DNA of 64,000 nt from Nocardiopsis endophytica. Lineage in GTDB: Bacteria; Actinomycetota; Actinomycetes; Streptosporangiales; Streptosporangiaceae. Shown piece after piece: positions 26,027-33,571 of this stretch. Where the stretch lies: contig NZ_JAQFWQ010000002.1 in assembly GCF_027706725.1 (NCBI RefSeq), positions 1-64,000 on the forward strand, given 5' to 3'. Position 1 is the first letter of the stretch; every line of letters starts with the position of its first letter. The position numbers and the translations under genes are program-made. Below the pieces are notes generated by a model that was given only the letters and a program-made list of their open reading frames with translations, did not search any database and had not been told where the DNA came from.

Positions 26027-26677
26027 ATGACGCTTCGGCGACGGACCGCCCTCGCCCTGGCCCGCCACCGCGGCGCCGTCGGGACGCTGTGCGCCGCGAT
26101 CGCGCTCGCCGGGGCGGTCCTGCTGCTGCGCCCGGTGCCCGAGGGAGGGACGGAGGTGGTGGCCGCCGCACGGGACCTGTCCCCGCTCGACCCCGTCGCC
26201 GCCGCCGACCTGGAGGTGCGCACCCTGCCCGCCGACGCGGTGCCCGAGGGGGCGCTGCGGCCCGGGGAGGAGCCCGTGGGCGGGTCGCTGACGGGGCCGG
26301 TCCGGCGCGGGGAGGTGCTCACCGACGCGCGGCTGGCCGACTCCCCCGCCGCCGGGTACGGGCCGGGCGCGGCGGCGGTGCCGGTGCGGGTCGCCGACGC
26401 GGAGGCGGCCGCGCTGGTCGCGCCCGGCGACCGGGTGGACCTGGTGGCGGCGCCGCCCGGCCCCTCGGAGGCGCCTCCCGGATTCGCCCCGGACACCGGT
26501 CGGCCGCCCGCCGTGCTGGCGGAGGACCGGCCGGTCGTGGCCGTCCCGGACCCGCAGGACGGCGGCGCGGGCGGGACGGGCGGGGCGGTCATCGTGGTGG
26601 CCGCCGAGGGGGACGAGGCGGCGGCGCTGGCGGCGGCGTCCGTCCGCGGCGGGATTGCACTGACGATCCGCGGTTGA
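26027..26677 (+). CDS. SAF-domain / CpaB-like membrane-anchored protein
   Basis: The 216-residue product has one N-terminal hydrophobic anchor (about 18-38) and then an SAF domain (about 45-105) with VVAAARDLSPLDPVAAADL and GPVRRGEVLTDARL. A C-terminal RcpC-like segment with VAPGDRVDLVA follows. Such proteins resemble CpaB pilus-assembly factors, yet no tad genes are near, so the true role is unknown. The gene lies between the FmdB terminator and mscL, the usual place in many actinobacteria. Confidence 0.82.
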   Translation: MTLRRRTALALARHRGAVGTLCAAIALAGAVLLLRPVPEGGTEVVAAARDLSPLDPVAAADLEVRTLPADAVPEGALRPGEEPVGGSLTGPVRRGEVLTDARLADSPAAGYGPGAAAVPVRVADAEAAALVAPGDRVDLVAAPPGPSEAPPGFAPDTGRPPAVLAEDRPVVAVPDPQDGGAGGTGGAVIVVAAEGDEAAALAAASVRGGIALTIRG

Positions 26678-26784
26678 CCGATGACCAGGTGTAGTGAATC
26701 CTGTTCGGCGCGGTTCCGGCGCCCCCCGCCCCCGGGCGCCGGAGGACAGGACCGCCGGTGAGAACGGGATGGGACGACCGACCG

Positions 26785-27210
26785 ATGGATGGATTCAAGA
26801 GGTTCCTGCTCCAGGGCAACCTGGTGCAGTTGGCGGTGGCCGTGGTGATCGGCGCCGTCTTCTCCGAGCTGATCACGGCCTTCACCGAAGGCTTCATCAC
26901 CCCGCTGCTGGGGATCTTCGGAGGGGTGCCGCACTTCGGCGACCTCTACTTCGAGGTGAACGGCAGCCGCTTCTTGTACGGGGCCTTCGTGGACGCGCTG
27001 ATCGGCTTCCTGCTGACGGCGGCGGTGCTCTACTTCTTCGTGGTGCTTCCGGTGTCCAAGCTGATGGACCGCCTCATGAAGGCCGAGGAGGCGACGACGC
27101 GGGAGTGCCCGCACTGCCGCAGCGAGATCAGCCGCATGGCCGACCGGTGCCCGCAGTGCACCTCGGAGGTCACCCCGGAGGCCTCCGAGGACGAGCCCGC
27201 CTCGACCTGA
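26785..27210 (+). CDS. mscL: Large-conductance mechanosensitive channel with zinc ribbon
   Basis: MscL opens under membrane tension and releases solutes on hypo-osmotic shock. The 141-residue product keeps the start FKRFLLQGNLVQLAVAVVIG (TM1 with the pore constriction), the FGDLYFEVNG periplasmic loop, and TM2 FVDALIGFLLTAAVLYFFVV. In place of the plain cytoplasmic helix it ends with a zinc-ribbon pair CPHCRSEI...CPQC near 110-130 and an acidic tail. The ATG 26785 marks the conserved MDGFKRF; an upstream GTG at 26758 is less likely. Confidence 0.95.
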   Translation: MDGFKRFLLQGNLVQLAVAVVIGAVFSELITAFTEGFITPLLGIFGGVPHFGDLYFEVNGSRFLYGAFVDALIGFLLTAAVLYFFVVLPVSKLMDRLMKAEEATTRECPHCRSEISRMADRCPQCTSEVTPEASEDEPAST

Positions 27211-27216
27211 CGGGCC

Positions 27217-27240
27217 GGGCGGGGCCGGTGGGCCCCGCCC
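27217..27240. terminator. Hairpin between mscL and the M15 peptidase gene
   Basis: GGGCGGGGCC (27217-27226) pairs with GGCCCCGCCC (27231-27240) around a 4-nt loop, between two convergent stops. Confidence 0.7.
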
Positions 27241-27253
27241 CGGCACTCCGTCG

Positions 27254-28465
27254 TCACTCCCCCTTGGCGGCCTTGTACTCCCAGTGCCAGGGCTCGAAGG
27301 GGTTGGAGTAGGCCCACTGCGGGTGGAACCAGCCCCACTTCTGGGAGTTGGCCTCCAGCCAGTTGAACTGGGCCGATCCCTGGTTCTGGACCCCGCCGCA
27401 GATGTCGACGGCCAGGCCCCAGCCGTGGTTGGAGGTGCCGGGGACCGCGGCGTTGCCCGGGGGCTGCTCGGCGTAGACGCGCTGCTGGTTCGGCAGGTCG
27501 CGGTAGGAGCTGGTCAGGCACATCTGGCTGCCGAACTCGTCGGCGTAGGCCTGGTTCATCTCCATGAAGTCCACGGCCGCGTCGGCGCGCAGGAACTCGC
27601 CGCCCTGCGGGAGCTCGCACAGCGCGCCCTGCGGGAGCAGGCCGTTGGGGTAGCTGGAGGCCTGCTCGCCCTTGCTGGGATCGCACTCCACGCCGGCCAT
27701 GTAGGCGTCGACGTCGAGGCCGCGGTCCTCCAGCTCCTGGGTGAGCTTCTTGGTGCTCTCTTCGGACTGCTCCTTGAGGTCCTTCAGGTCGGACTTGAGC
27801 TCGACCCGGGCGAGCTGCGTCTCGGCCTGGAGGTTCTGGGCCTCGTTGGTCAGCTCGACCTGCCGGTCGCGCAGCTTGTTGGCCTCCTCGATGAGGGCGT
27901 CCTTGTCCTCGGAGAGCTTGCTGACGTAGGAGTCGACGCGCAGGTCCTGCTGGATGGTGCCGGAGGTCATCAGGCCCAGCGCCCCGGCGTCGGGCTGCTG
28001 GTAGAGGGTGCTGGCCATCTGGGAGAGCGGCTCGCGCATGTCGCCCAGCTTCAGCTCGGTCTGCTGCAGCTCGTGCAGCGTGGAGACGAGCTCCTCCTGG
28101 GCGGCGTCGAGGTCCTTCTCCCGTTCGGTGTAGTCCTCGGTGGCCTTCTCCAGGTCGTCCTTGGCCTGCTCGGCCTGCTCGGCGAGGGCGTCGAGGTCCT
28201 CGTCGGCGTGGGCGGGGGCGGTGATCGGAGCGACGGCGGCCTCCCCCGCGGGCAGCAGCACGCCGCTGAGCACCAGTACGGTGGCGATGCCCTGGGCCAG
28301 CCGCACCCGCAGGGGGCGCGGAAGCGAGACCGGCGACACCGAGGACCCCGAAGCGGCGCCGGGCCGCGGACTCCCGGAGACCCGCGAGGACCTCGAAGAC
28401 CGACGCACCGATCCGCTTCTCCGGGCGCGGGACGTCCGCCGCGTCGATGCGAGAGAGAACGGCAC
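27254..28465 (-). CDS. Secreted M15 D,D-carboxypeptidase with coiled-coil region
   Basis: This is a predicted extracytoplasmic VanY-type peptidase that trims peptidoglycan stem peptides. The 403-residue product has an Arg/Ser-rich N-terminus, a hydrophobic export segment near 50-75, and a long Glu/Leu/Gln coiled coil (about 90-260). The M15B domain is at the C-terminus: TSSYRDLPNQQ, SNHGWGLAVDICGG with His and Asp zinc ligands, and EPWHWEYKA. GTG 28465 is chosen for GGAGG 6 nt upstream. A Crp-like site lies about 190 bp upstream. The architecture recalls NlpC/M23 wall hydrolases regulated through a coiled coil. Confidence 0.88.
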   Translation of the reverse strand: MPFSLASTRRTSRARRSGSVRRSSRSSRVSGSPRPGAASGSSVSPVSLPRPLRVRLAQGIATVLVLSGVLLPAGEAAVAPITAPAHADEDLDALAEQAEQAKDDLEKATEDYTEREKDLDAAQEELVSTLHELQQTELKLGDMREPLSQMASTLYQQPDAGALGLMTSGTIQQDLRVDSYVSKLSEDKDALIEEANKLRDRQVELTNEAQNLQAETQLARVELKSDLKDLKEQSEESTKKLTQELEDRGLDVDAYMAGVECDPSKGEQASSYPNGLLPQGALCELPQGGEFLRADAAVDFMEMNQAYADEFGSQMCLTSSYRDLPNQQRVYAEQPPGNAAVPGTSNHGWGLAVDICGGVQNQGSAQFNWLEANSQKWGWFHPQWAYSNPFEPWHWEYKAAKGE

Positions 28466-28791
28466 GTGAGTCCTCCGGCTACCTGTATCGGTCACGGTCG
28501 TGCACGGGCCGTAGGGCGGCCGCATGGCAGGGTACTGCAAAGTCCACATCCGGCCACCAGGCCGCGGCTCCACCCCCGGAGCCGACCGGGCCGTCCCCCC
28601 TGGCCGCCGCCACACCGGTGGATCCGGCCCCGGGCCGACGGCGCACACGATGTGATGCATGTCACGCGGGTGGAGTGACAACCCTATAGAGAGAAGAGTA
28701 CTCAACCCAAAGCCCGGGATCCCCGGCCCGCCCGCCCCCACCGCCACGGGACACGAACGCCCCTCGTCCTCCGCTACGCTGGGGCCTGCAA
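28466..28791. other. Intergenic, promoter region
   Basis: The stretch separates the M15 peptidase gene and tRNA-Arg. It holds the Crp-like palindrome at 28651 and an AT-rich patch CCCTATAGAGAG near 28683. No gene is supported. Confidence 0.5.
28651..28666. promoter_or_regulatory. Crp-type palindrome TGTGA-N6-TCACG
   Basis: TGTGATGCATGTCACG matches the TGTGA-N6-TCACA consensus of cAMP receptor proteins except at one end base. It lies about 190 bp upstream of the M15 peptidase start in the promoter-bearing gap. The match is seen; control of that gene is inferred. Confidence 0.55.
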
Positions 28792-28867
28792 GGCCTCATA
28801 GCTCAGGGGACAGAGCACGGCTCTCCTAAAGCCGGTGTCGCAGGTTCGAATCCTGCTGGGGCCGCCA
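28792..28867 (+). tRNA. tRNA-Arg (anticodon CCU)
   Basis: The cloverleaf has acceptor GGCCTCA paired with TGGGGCC, anticodon stem CGGCT/AGCCG, loop CTCCTAA with anticodon CCT, and T arm GCAGG-TTCGAAT-CCTGC. The discriminator is G and CCA is encoded. It reads AGG codons. tRNA 3' ends are common integration sites, but I find no second copy of this one in the window. Confidence 0.97.
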
Positions 28868-29015
28868 CGCGAACGGGCGAAATCCCCGCCGACGGAGGTC
28901 CTCGCCCACATCGTCGGCACATCCCCGGGGCTCGGGGAGAACCGGTTCGGCGCCGGCTCCCGCCGGGTGCCCCTGCCGCCGCCCTTGAGGATTAGCCTCC
29001 AGCGCTTCACGCTCC

Positions 29016-29047
29016 CCGGTGCACTGCCCGTCGAGGCAGTGCACCGG
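29016..29047 (-). terminator. Hairpin after the HTH gene
   Basis: CCGGTGCACTGCC (29016-29028) and GGCAGTGCACCGG (29035-29047) pair perfectly over 13 bp with a 6-nt loop, just past the HTH gene stop at 29074. Confidence 0.8.
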
Positions 29048-29073
29048 AACGGTCCCCCTGCTCCCCGCCGGGG

Positions 29074-29724
29074 CTACTCCTTCTTGTCCGGAGGCAGCAG
29101 AACCATCGGCGGCCGGGTAGGGGCCTCCTCGCCCTTCTCCTGGCCGTCCAGGACCCGCCAGGCGGTGAGCCAGCGCTGGAACTCCTTCTCGTCACCGCCA
29201 CAGCCCAGGATCAGCGCGTTGAGCATCGTGTACTTGGGGAGCTCGGAGGCGCCCAGGGCCGCACACATCGCCGAAGCCGAGTACACGTTGCCGCAGCGGT
29301 CGGCCATCTCCCGGTACGGCGGGCTCCCCGCCCACCGGCGGTACTGGCGCAGCGCCACCATGAACGCGGCCGGGGTCTCCATCTGCATCGGATCGGGGCG
29401 CAGATCGAACCCGTCGATGTCGGGCACGGCCTGACCGCCGGAGGGCCCCTCGTCGGTGTGGTGCGAAGGGACGGCGGAGACCGCCGGCCCCTGCGGGTGG
29501 GGGACGCTCACCGTGATCCGCCCGTCGGCACCTGGGCCCGCGGGAGACGGGGGTGCCGCGCGGCCCTGGACCGGAACGACCGGCACCTCGCCCCAGAGCA
29601 TCCCGTCGGACCCGACACGGACGCGGCGCGGAGGAACACCGGACACGACCACGTAATCGGGATCGCCCCGGTAGGTGCGCATGGACTCCTGCGGTCCGCT
29701 CTCGAAGCGCTCGGTCGCGGTCAC
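29074..29724 (-). CDS. Putative HTH-type protein
   Basis: The 216-residue product has a Pro-rich first half and a helical second half (about 120-195). That half reads AFMVALRQYRRWAGSPPYRE...SASAMCAALGASELP...LILGCGGDEKEFQRW, the layout of the degenerate XRE-type domain seen in many actinobacterial proteins (F-x-ALR-RER ... L-P-WE ... ACGGD). Key turn residues are altered, so DNA binding is uncertain. GTG 29724 follows GGGAGG and overlaps the stop of the small upstream membrane gene as GTGA. Confidence 0.65.
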   Translation of the reverse strand: MTATERFESGPQESMRTYRGDPDYVVVSGVPPRRVRVGSDGMLWGEVPVVPVQGRAAPPSPAGPGADGRITVSVPHPQGPAVSAVPSHHTDEGPSGGQAVPDIDGFDLRPDPMQMETPAAFMVALRQYRRWAGSPPYREMADRCGNVYSASAMCAALGASELPKYTMLNALILGCGGDEKEFQRWLTAWRVLDGQEKGEEAPTRPPMVLLPPDKKE

Positions 29725-29903
29725 CGCGCCTCCCCGACCGCCCGCCGACCGCCTCCGACGACAAGGACGGAGGCGGCGAAGGCGGTGACCAGGGCCGTGG
29801 GGAGGTCCTGCCCCGCGATGACCAGACCACAGGTCACAGCACCCCCCAGGAGGAGCGCGAGGACCCGGATGAATGCCGGACTCGCATAGATGGCAAAGTG
29901 CAT
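29721..29903 (-). CDS. Small two-helix membrane protein
   Basis: A 60-residue product starts MHFAIYASPAFIRVLALLLG and has two hydrophobic segments (about 10-28 and 33-52) with a short turn, ending in a basic tail. The ATG at 29903 is preceded by GGAG at 10 nt; an ATG at 29930 would add nine residues. Its stop overlaps the HTH start, so the two are translated together. Family unknown. Confidence 0.55.
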   Translation of the reverse strand: MHFAIYASPAFIRVLALLLGGAVTCGLVIAGQDLPTALVTAFAASVLVVGGGRRAVGEAR

Positions 29904-30520
29904 TAGGAGGACTCCGTTCGACAGGAACATTCGGATCGACCTGGACGGATCCGCCGAGCCGTGTCGAAGTCGGGAACGCCTGAAGCATTGGAGACGGCGC
30001 GCCTACACGGGCTCACGGTGGGCCGATGGGGTGAAAGTACCCCAGACAGCAACTCCGCCGCCACAGCGTGTCGCCTTTATGCAACGTTTCCCCGCCTTTC
30101 CGCCTCCCCGCCCTACCTGCGAATCCTGGGAGCCCGGAGCCCGTCCGATGCGATCGCGGGCATTCCTGTGCAGTCCTGTGCAGAGTCGTTTATGATCATT
30201 CAGCGAATTTTGAGCGCGTTCCTGGAGGGCACTAGTGTCCCCAGGGCGGGAACTCTGAGGTTGCGGAGTTCCGGACGCCCCAAAATTCAGTTGCGGCGGC
30301 AGCCGCAACCGGCGGGGCCGGATCGACCTGGACAAGGAGCGCCTCCGGTAGGGACTGGAGACCCCTACCGGGCGCGGAAGGGCCCGCCGACCGGCCCCCG
30401 GCGTCCCTGGCGCCGGGGGCGCGTCAGCTTCGGGCCTTCAGTCCGCTCCGTTCAGCCCCCACCCCGCGCACGATCACTCCGGCTTCCGACAGCCCTTCGT
30501 CTCCAGCCTGTGACCTGCGT
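29904..30520. other. Intergenic with two hairpins, no gene seen
   Basis: About 600 bp of mixed composition, including an AT-rich patch near 30190-30220. It holds a perfect hairpin GTTGCGGC/GCCGCAAC (30290-30309) and one at 30394-30420. A 15-bp direct repeat CGGATCGACCTGGAC occurs at 29932 and 30319. No coding frame is supported. Confidence 0.55.
30394..30420. terminator. GC hairpin downstream of the Nudix remnant
   Basis: GCCCCCGGCG (30394-30403) and CGCCGGGGGC (30411-30420) form a perfect 10-bp stem with a 7-nt loop. It is placed to stop leftward transcripts coming from the Nudix remnant and the cas operon. Confidence 0.6.
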
Positions 30521-30800
30521 TCAAGGGCGCCCGGCCGCCATGAGGGACAGCAAGGCGCCCATGGACGTACCGGAGACGATCTCGCGCTTGCGAACGAGCT
30601 CCGGCACCGAAGCCAACGGCACCCACTCGATCCGCTCGGCCTCCCAGTCCTCGACAGGGGCGCCGACGTGCTCCGCCGAGTCGGCGAAGAAGATGCGGTG
30701 CTCGCTGTCGCTGATCCCCGGTGTCGGCTGCGTGTACAGCAAGGGCCGCAGCGGGCCGGGCCGCCACCCGGTCTCTTGCCGCCCCGCCGGGCCGGAGCCA
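30521..30800 (-). pseudogene. Truncated Nudix hydrolase
   Basis: The minus strand encodes a Nudix C-terminal part: ETGWRPGPLRPLLYTQPTPG, then a HRIFFADSAEHVG strand and WEAERIEWVPLASVPELVRK, ending at 30521. The Nudix box before ETGW (normally G-x5-E-x7-REUxEE) is not intact: it degenerates into Gly/Ala-rich sequence and seems split between frames. The N-terminal half is missing. A solo CRISPR repeat lies about 100 bp upstream, so the CRISPR-cas locus edge probably disrupted the gene. Confidence 0.65.
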
Positions 30801-30895
30801 GCGGCCGCGGCAGCACCCCGCGGACCGATCCCCGCGACCACGGCCGTCGAGCTGTCCGGGCAGCGGCCGCACGGTTCGTCCGCCCAAGCCGAGGC

Positions 30896-30924
30896 GGGAA
30901 CAGCCCCGCGTGTGCGGGGAGCAG
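30896..30924 (-). CRISPR. Solo CRISPR repeat downstream of cas2
   Basis: This 29-bp stretch equals the array repeat at 28 of 29 positions (the central GCGTGCGC reads GCGTGTGC). It is isolated, 1.3 kb at least from any array member, and oriented like the main array. The bases right of it resemble the main leader. A sequence 61 bp to the left ends GGGCAG in register but otherwise matches poorly, so no second repeat is claimed. Confidence 0.9.
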
Positions 30925-30955
30925 GCTCGGTGACCTGCGGTTTCACAAGCGCACA
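30925..30955 (-). promoter_or_regulatory. Leader-like flank of the solo repeat
   Basis: Reading right from the repeat, GCTCGGTGACCTGCG matches ACTCAGTGACCTGGG of the main leader at 12 of 15 positions, and TTCACAAGC matches TTCACCAAGC at the same distance. This suggests a duplicated leader anchor. Confidence 0.7.
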
Positions 30956-30978
30956 CCGGCGTGTCGTGCCACTTCGAA

Positions 30979-31341
30979 TCACCGGCCTCCGAACCGGCGG
31001 CGCTTGGAGGCCTTGCTCCAGCCCTTCGACCGGGGCTGGGGCTGCCCCTCCCCCTCGTTCCGGTCCTGCTTGTGGGGGCGCATGAGCAGGGTCAGCCCTT
31101 CATGATCCACCGGCCGCCACTTGTGGTCGAAGGTCTCGAAGGTGAACCCCTGCTCGTTGTCGGTGCTGTAGGCCAGCAGTGCCCGCCCGGCCTCCGCGTA
31201 CGCGCGCACCTCGTCCCACAGGACCTCGCGGACCCGCGCCGAGGGGTTGCCGATGAAAACCCCGGCCGAGATCTCCATCAGCCACCGCGTCAAGAACCCC
31301 CGCAGCCCCGCCGGGCAGGTGGTCAGCACGATCACCGTCAC
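30979..31341 (-). CDS. cas2: CRISPR-associated Cas2, type I-E
   Basis: Cas2 is the central dimer of the Cas1-Cas2 spacer integrase. The 120-residue product starts VTVIVLTTCPAGLRGFLTRW, the I-E form, with ISAGVFIGNPSARVREVLWD and the STDNEQGFTFETFDHKWRPVD segment. A basic C-terminal extension of about 25 residues ends RRRFGGR. The GTG at 31341 overlaps the cas1 stop as GTGA. It is last in the operon; its partner Cas1 is broken. Confidence 0.93.
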   Translation of the reverse strand: MTVIVLTTCPAGLRGFLTRWLMEISAGVFIGNPSARVREVLWDEVRAYAEAGRALLAYSTDNEQGFTFETFDHKWRPVDHEGLTLLMRPHKQDRNEGEGQPQPRSKGWSKASKRRRFGGR

Positions 31342-32155
31342 CAGATCACCCCGTGGTGGATCCCCGACTCGAACTCCGCGCCGCCGTCGCCCTGCAGGTT
31401 GACCTGGTCCGCGGCATCCTCGACCTCGGCGTCCACTCCGCCGGGCAGCAGCAGGGTCTTGATGTCCTTGACGCACCGGTCCAGCAGGCCGGTGTCGTTG
31501 ATCCGCTCACGCAACAGGCGACGGGTGCGTCCGCCCACATCGATGGGCCCCTCAGCCGCCGCGTCGAAGGCCGCCGGGATGCCCACCTCGGTCTTGTACA
31601 GGTCGGCGATGTCCAGCACGAACGACAGTTCGTGTCCGGAGTGGACGAAGCCCAGCGCGGGCGAGCACCCGAGCGCGGCCACCACCGCGTGGGCCACCCC
31701 GTACATGCACTGGGCGGCCGAGGTGATCCCCTGGTTCGGTGGGTCCCCAGAGTCGAAGTCGCCCGGTGTGTACTTGCGGCCGTGCCAGGGCACCCCCGTG
31801 CGGGCCGACTCCTCCCGATAGAAGATCTTGAGGCGGTCGCCCTCCATGCCCAGCAGTTGGCGGCGAGTGGCCTTGGAAGGGTCTTCATCCGGGAAGCGCA
31901 TGCGGTACATGGCCCGGGCCACCTCCAGGCGGGTGCGCCGGTTCGCCCACGCCCTGGCCTGGGACTCGGCCAGTGCGGCCGAGCGCGACAGGGCCCGGCC
32001 GCCGGGATGAAGCGGGTGCCTTCGGCGTCCTCGGCGGTGATGGCGTTGTCCTCCCGGTGGACGGTGCACCGCTCCAGGTAGACGAAGGACAGGCGCTCCC
32101 CAACTCGGGTCAGCTCCCTCGGGGTCAGAGCCTTTCGCGCTCCGATTCCGCTCAC
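31338..32155 (-). pseudogene. cas1: cas1, internal deletion with frameshift
   Basis: Cas1 is the integrase that inserts new spacers. GTG 32155 opens a good Cas1 N-terminus (TPRELTRVGERLSFVYLERC...AEGTRFIPAA), but after residue about 54 the reading runs into unrelated sequence. The Cas1 sequence resumes in another frame with RALSRSAALAESQARAW and continues to the end (GMEGDRLK, GFVHSGHELSFVLDIADLYK keep catalytic Glu, His and Asp). Compared with intact I-E Cas1, about 40 residues between these blocks (the segment with LLLGPGT and VWVGE) are missing and the length lost is not a multiple of three. No start could restore the whole protein. Confidence 0.88.
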
Positions 32156-32156
32156 G

Positions 32157-32858
32157 TCAGTCCGCCGGGGCCAGCGTCATCAGCCCGCACCCGTAGGCCT
32201 TGGCCCGCCCCAGGCCCGTGGTGAGCATCCGGCGCAGCGCCTCGGGGTCGGTGACCTTCAGCCGCCCGTCGAAGGTCGCGGTGACCAGCGGGACCCGGTT
32301 CTGCTTCCCAGTGGGTTCGACCTTGCCGAACCGGCGGGCGCGCCGGTCGTGCACGATCACCTCGTACTCGTCGTCTGGGCCCCTCTGCCGGTCCTGGGGT
32401 TTGGCGACGATCTCGAAACCGTTGGCCTCCTGGCGCTGTAACAGCCAGGAGAGCTGGTGCTTGGGCGTGCGGTGCGCGGTGACCTTGGTCGGCTCGCCGT
32501 CCTTGCGGCGGATGCTGTGCACCGGGTTGGCCGTGAGGCGGAACGCCCACGTCTGCCCGGCCTCCAGCCGGGAGAGCAGGGGTGTGTAGTCGCGGGTCTC
32601 CCAGGTCTGTGTGGTGGGCCATCCGGCCTGCTCCACCACGTGGGTCAGGTCGGGCCGGTCCGGGCTGACGATGTAGCAGTAGACCTCGTTGCGGGAGTTG
32701 TGGTCGAGCCTCCACAGCACCCGCGGCCCTCCCCCACCGGGCTCGGGCACTCCGTCGACGAAGGCCGCCGTGACCGCCCCGTGCATGGCCCGGGGCGAGA
32801 GCAGGAACTTGCGCGCACCGGCGCGGGCGGGGTTCAGTCGGACCCTGGACAGGAACAT
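32157..32858 (-). CDS. cas6e: Cas6e (CasE) pre-crRNA endonuclease
   Basis: Cas6e cuts the repeat hairpin and stays bound to the crRNA 3' end in Cascade. The 233-residue product starts MFLSRVRLNPARAGARKFLL, has MHGAVTAAF with the likely catalytic His near 26, and NPVHSIRRKDGEPTKVTAHR near 110. The C-terminal RNA-binding glycine loop is GLGRAKAYGCGLMTLAP. The ATG at 32858 overlaps the cas5 stop as TGATG, and cas1 starts 1 bp after its stop. Confidence 0.94.
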   Translation of the reverse strand: MFLSRVRLNPARAGARKFLLSPRAMHGAVTAAFVDGVPEPGGGGPRVLWRLDHNSRNEVYCYIVSPDRPDLTHVVEQAGWPTTQTWETRDYTPLLSRLEAGQTWAFRLTANPVHSIRRKDGEPTKVTAHRTPKHQLSWLLQRQEANGFEIVAKPQDRQRGPDDEYEVIVHDRRARRFGKVEPTGKQNRVPLVTATFDGRLKVTDPEALRRMLTTGLGRAKAYGCGLMTLAPAD

Positions 32859-33571
32859 CACACGTCTCCCAACGCGTCCATGGGGTTGTGGACGAAGCCG
32901 GAGGGCCGGGATACGGCTCGGGGGTTGGGCACGGTCACCGTCGTGTACTCCACGCCGCGCATCGCGTAGCGGCGGTGGGCCTGGTCGAAACTGAGGGGCA
33001 CGTCGCGCTGTTCGTGGTCGGCGGTGCGCCCCTTGCCCGCGTCCAGCCACACGCCCAGCTCCACCTCGGGCTCACTGCGCCGCTTGCGCTTGAACCACTC
33101 GCCCGCCAGCCACTCGTGCCCGGACAGGGCCGATTCCAGGCCCTGCTCCGCCGTGCCCAGAGGGATGGGGCGTGCCGGGGGGCACGACCGGCGCCCCAGA
33201 TAGGGCAGGTAGACGGGAGCGAGAAGGGCCCGGTGCAGCTCCTCCAGAAGCGCGCCGTCGCCCTCGAATGCGGCGAGGAAGACCGCGTCGGCCAGGTAGA
33301 ACCGTTCGGACACCGGCATGGCCTCGCCGGTGTCGCCGTGGTGGGCGGTCTGGAAGTCGCGCAGCCGCACGCCCGGCTGGTCGACCCGCACCCCGAACCG
33401 CAGGGCCGCCAGGTCGCTGACGTCGTCGCTGCGCGCACGGCCCTGGGCTGCGGCGAGCAGGCCGACGAGCCCGCTCTTGGTGGGGGCGTTCTCGGTCGAG
33501 CGGCGGGCGAAGCGGGAGGCGGCGCCCCATGACTGCAGTGGTCCGGCGAGCTGCAGCAGGAGCACGCTCAT
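32858..33571 (-). CDS. cas5e: Cas5e (CasD) Cascade subunit
   Basis: Cas5e binds the crRNA 5' handle in Cascade. The 237-residue product starts MSVLLLQLAGPLQSWGAASR, the I-E hallmark, followed by TENAPTKSGLVGLLAAA and, at the C-terminus, RYAMRGVEYTTVTVPNPRA. The ATG at 33571 overlaps the cas7 stop as ATGA. Length and motifs are normal. Confidence 0.95.
   Translation of the reverse strand: MSVLLLQLAGPLQSWGAASRFARRSTENAPTKSGLVGLLAAAQGRARSDDVSDLAALRFGVRVDQPGVRLRDFQTAHHGDTGEAMPVSERFYLADAVFLAAFEGDGALLEELHRALLAPVYLPYLGRRSCPPARPIPLGTAEQGLESALSGHEWLAGEWFKRKRRSEPEVELGVWLDAGKGRTADHEQRDVPLSFDQAHRRYAMRGVEYTTVTVPNPRAVSRPSGFVHNPMDALGDV

Noticed and set aside
28792-28867. tRNA-Arg as the attachment site of the CRISPR region
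   Set aside because: No second copy of the tRNA 3' end and no integrase were found in the window.
29932-30333. 15-bp direct repeat CGGATCGACCTGGAC at 29932 and 30319
   Set aside because: Short, in a region with no other sign of insertion; no gene or mobile feature lies between the copies.
30835-30863. A possible second repeat one period left of the solo repeat
   Set aside because: Only 13 of 29 positions match; the in-register GGGCAG end may be chance.
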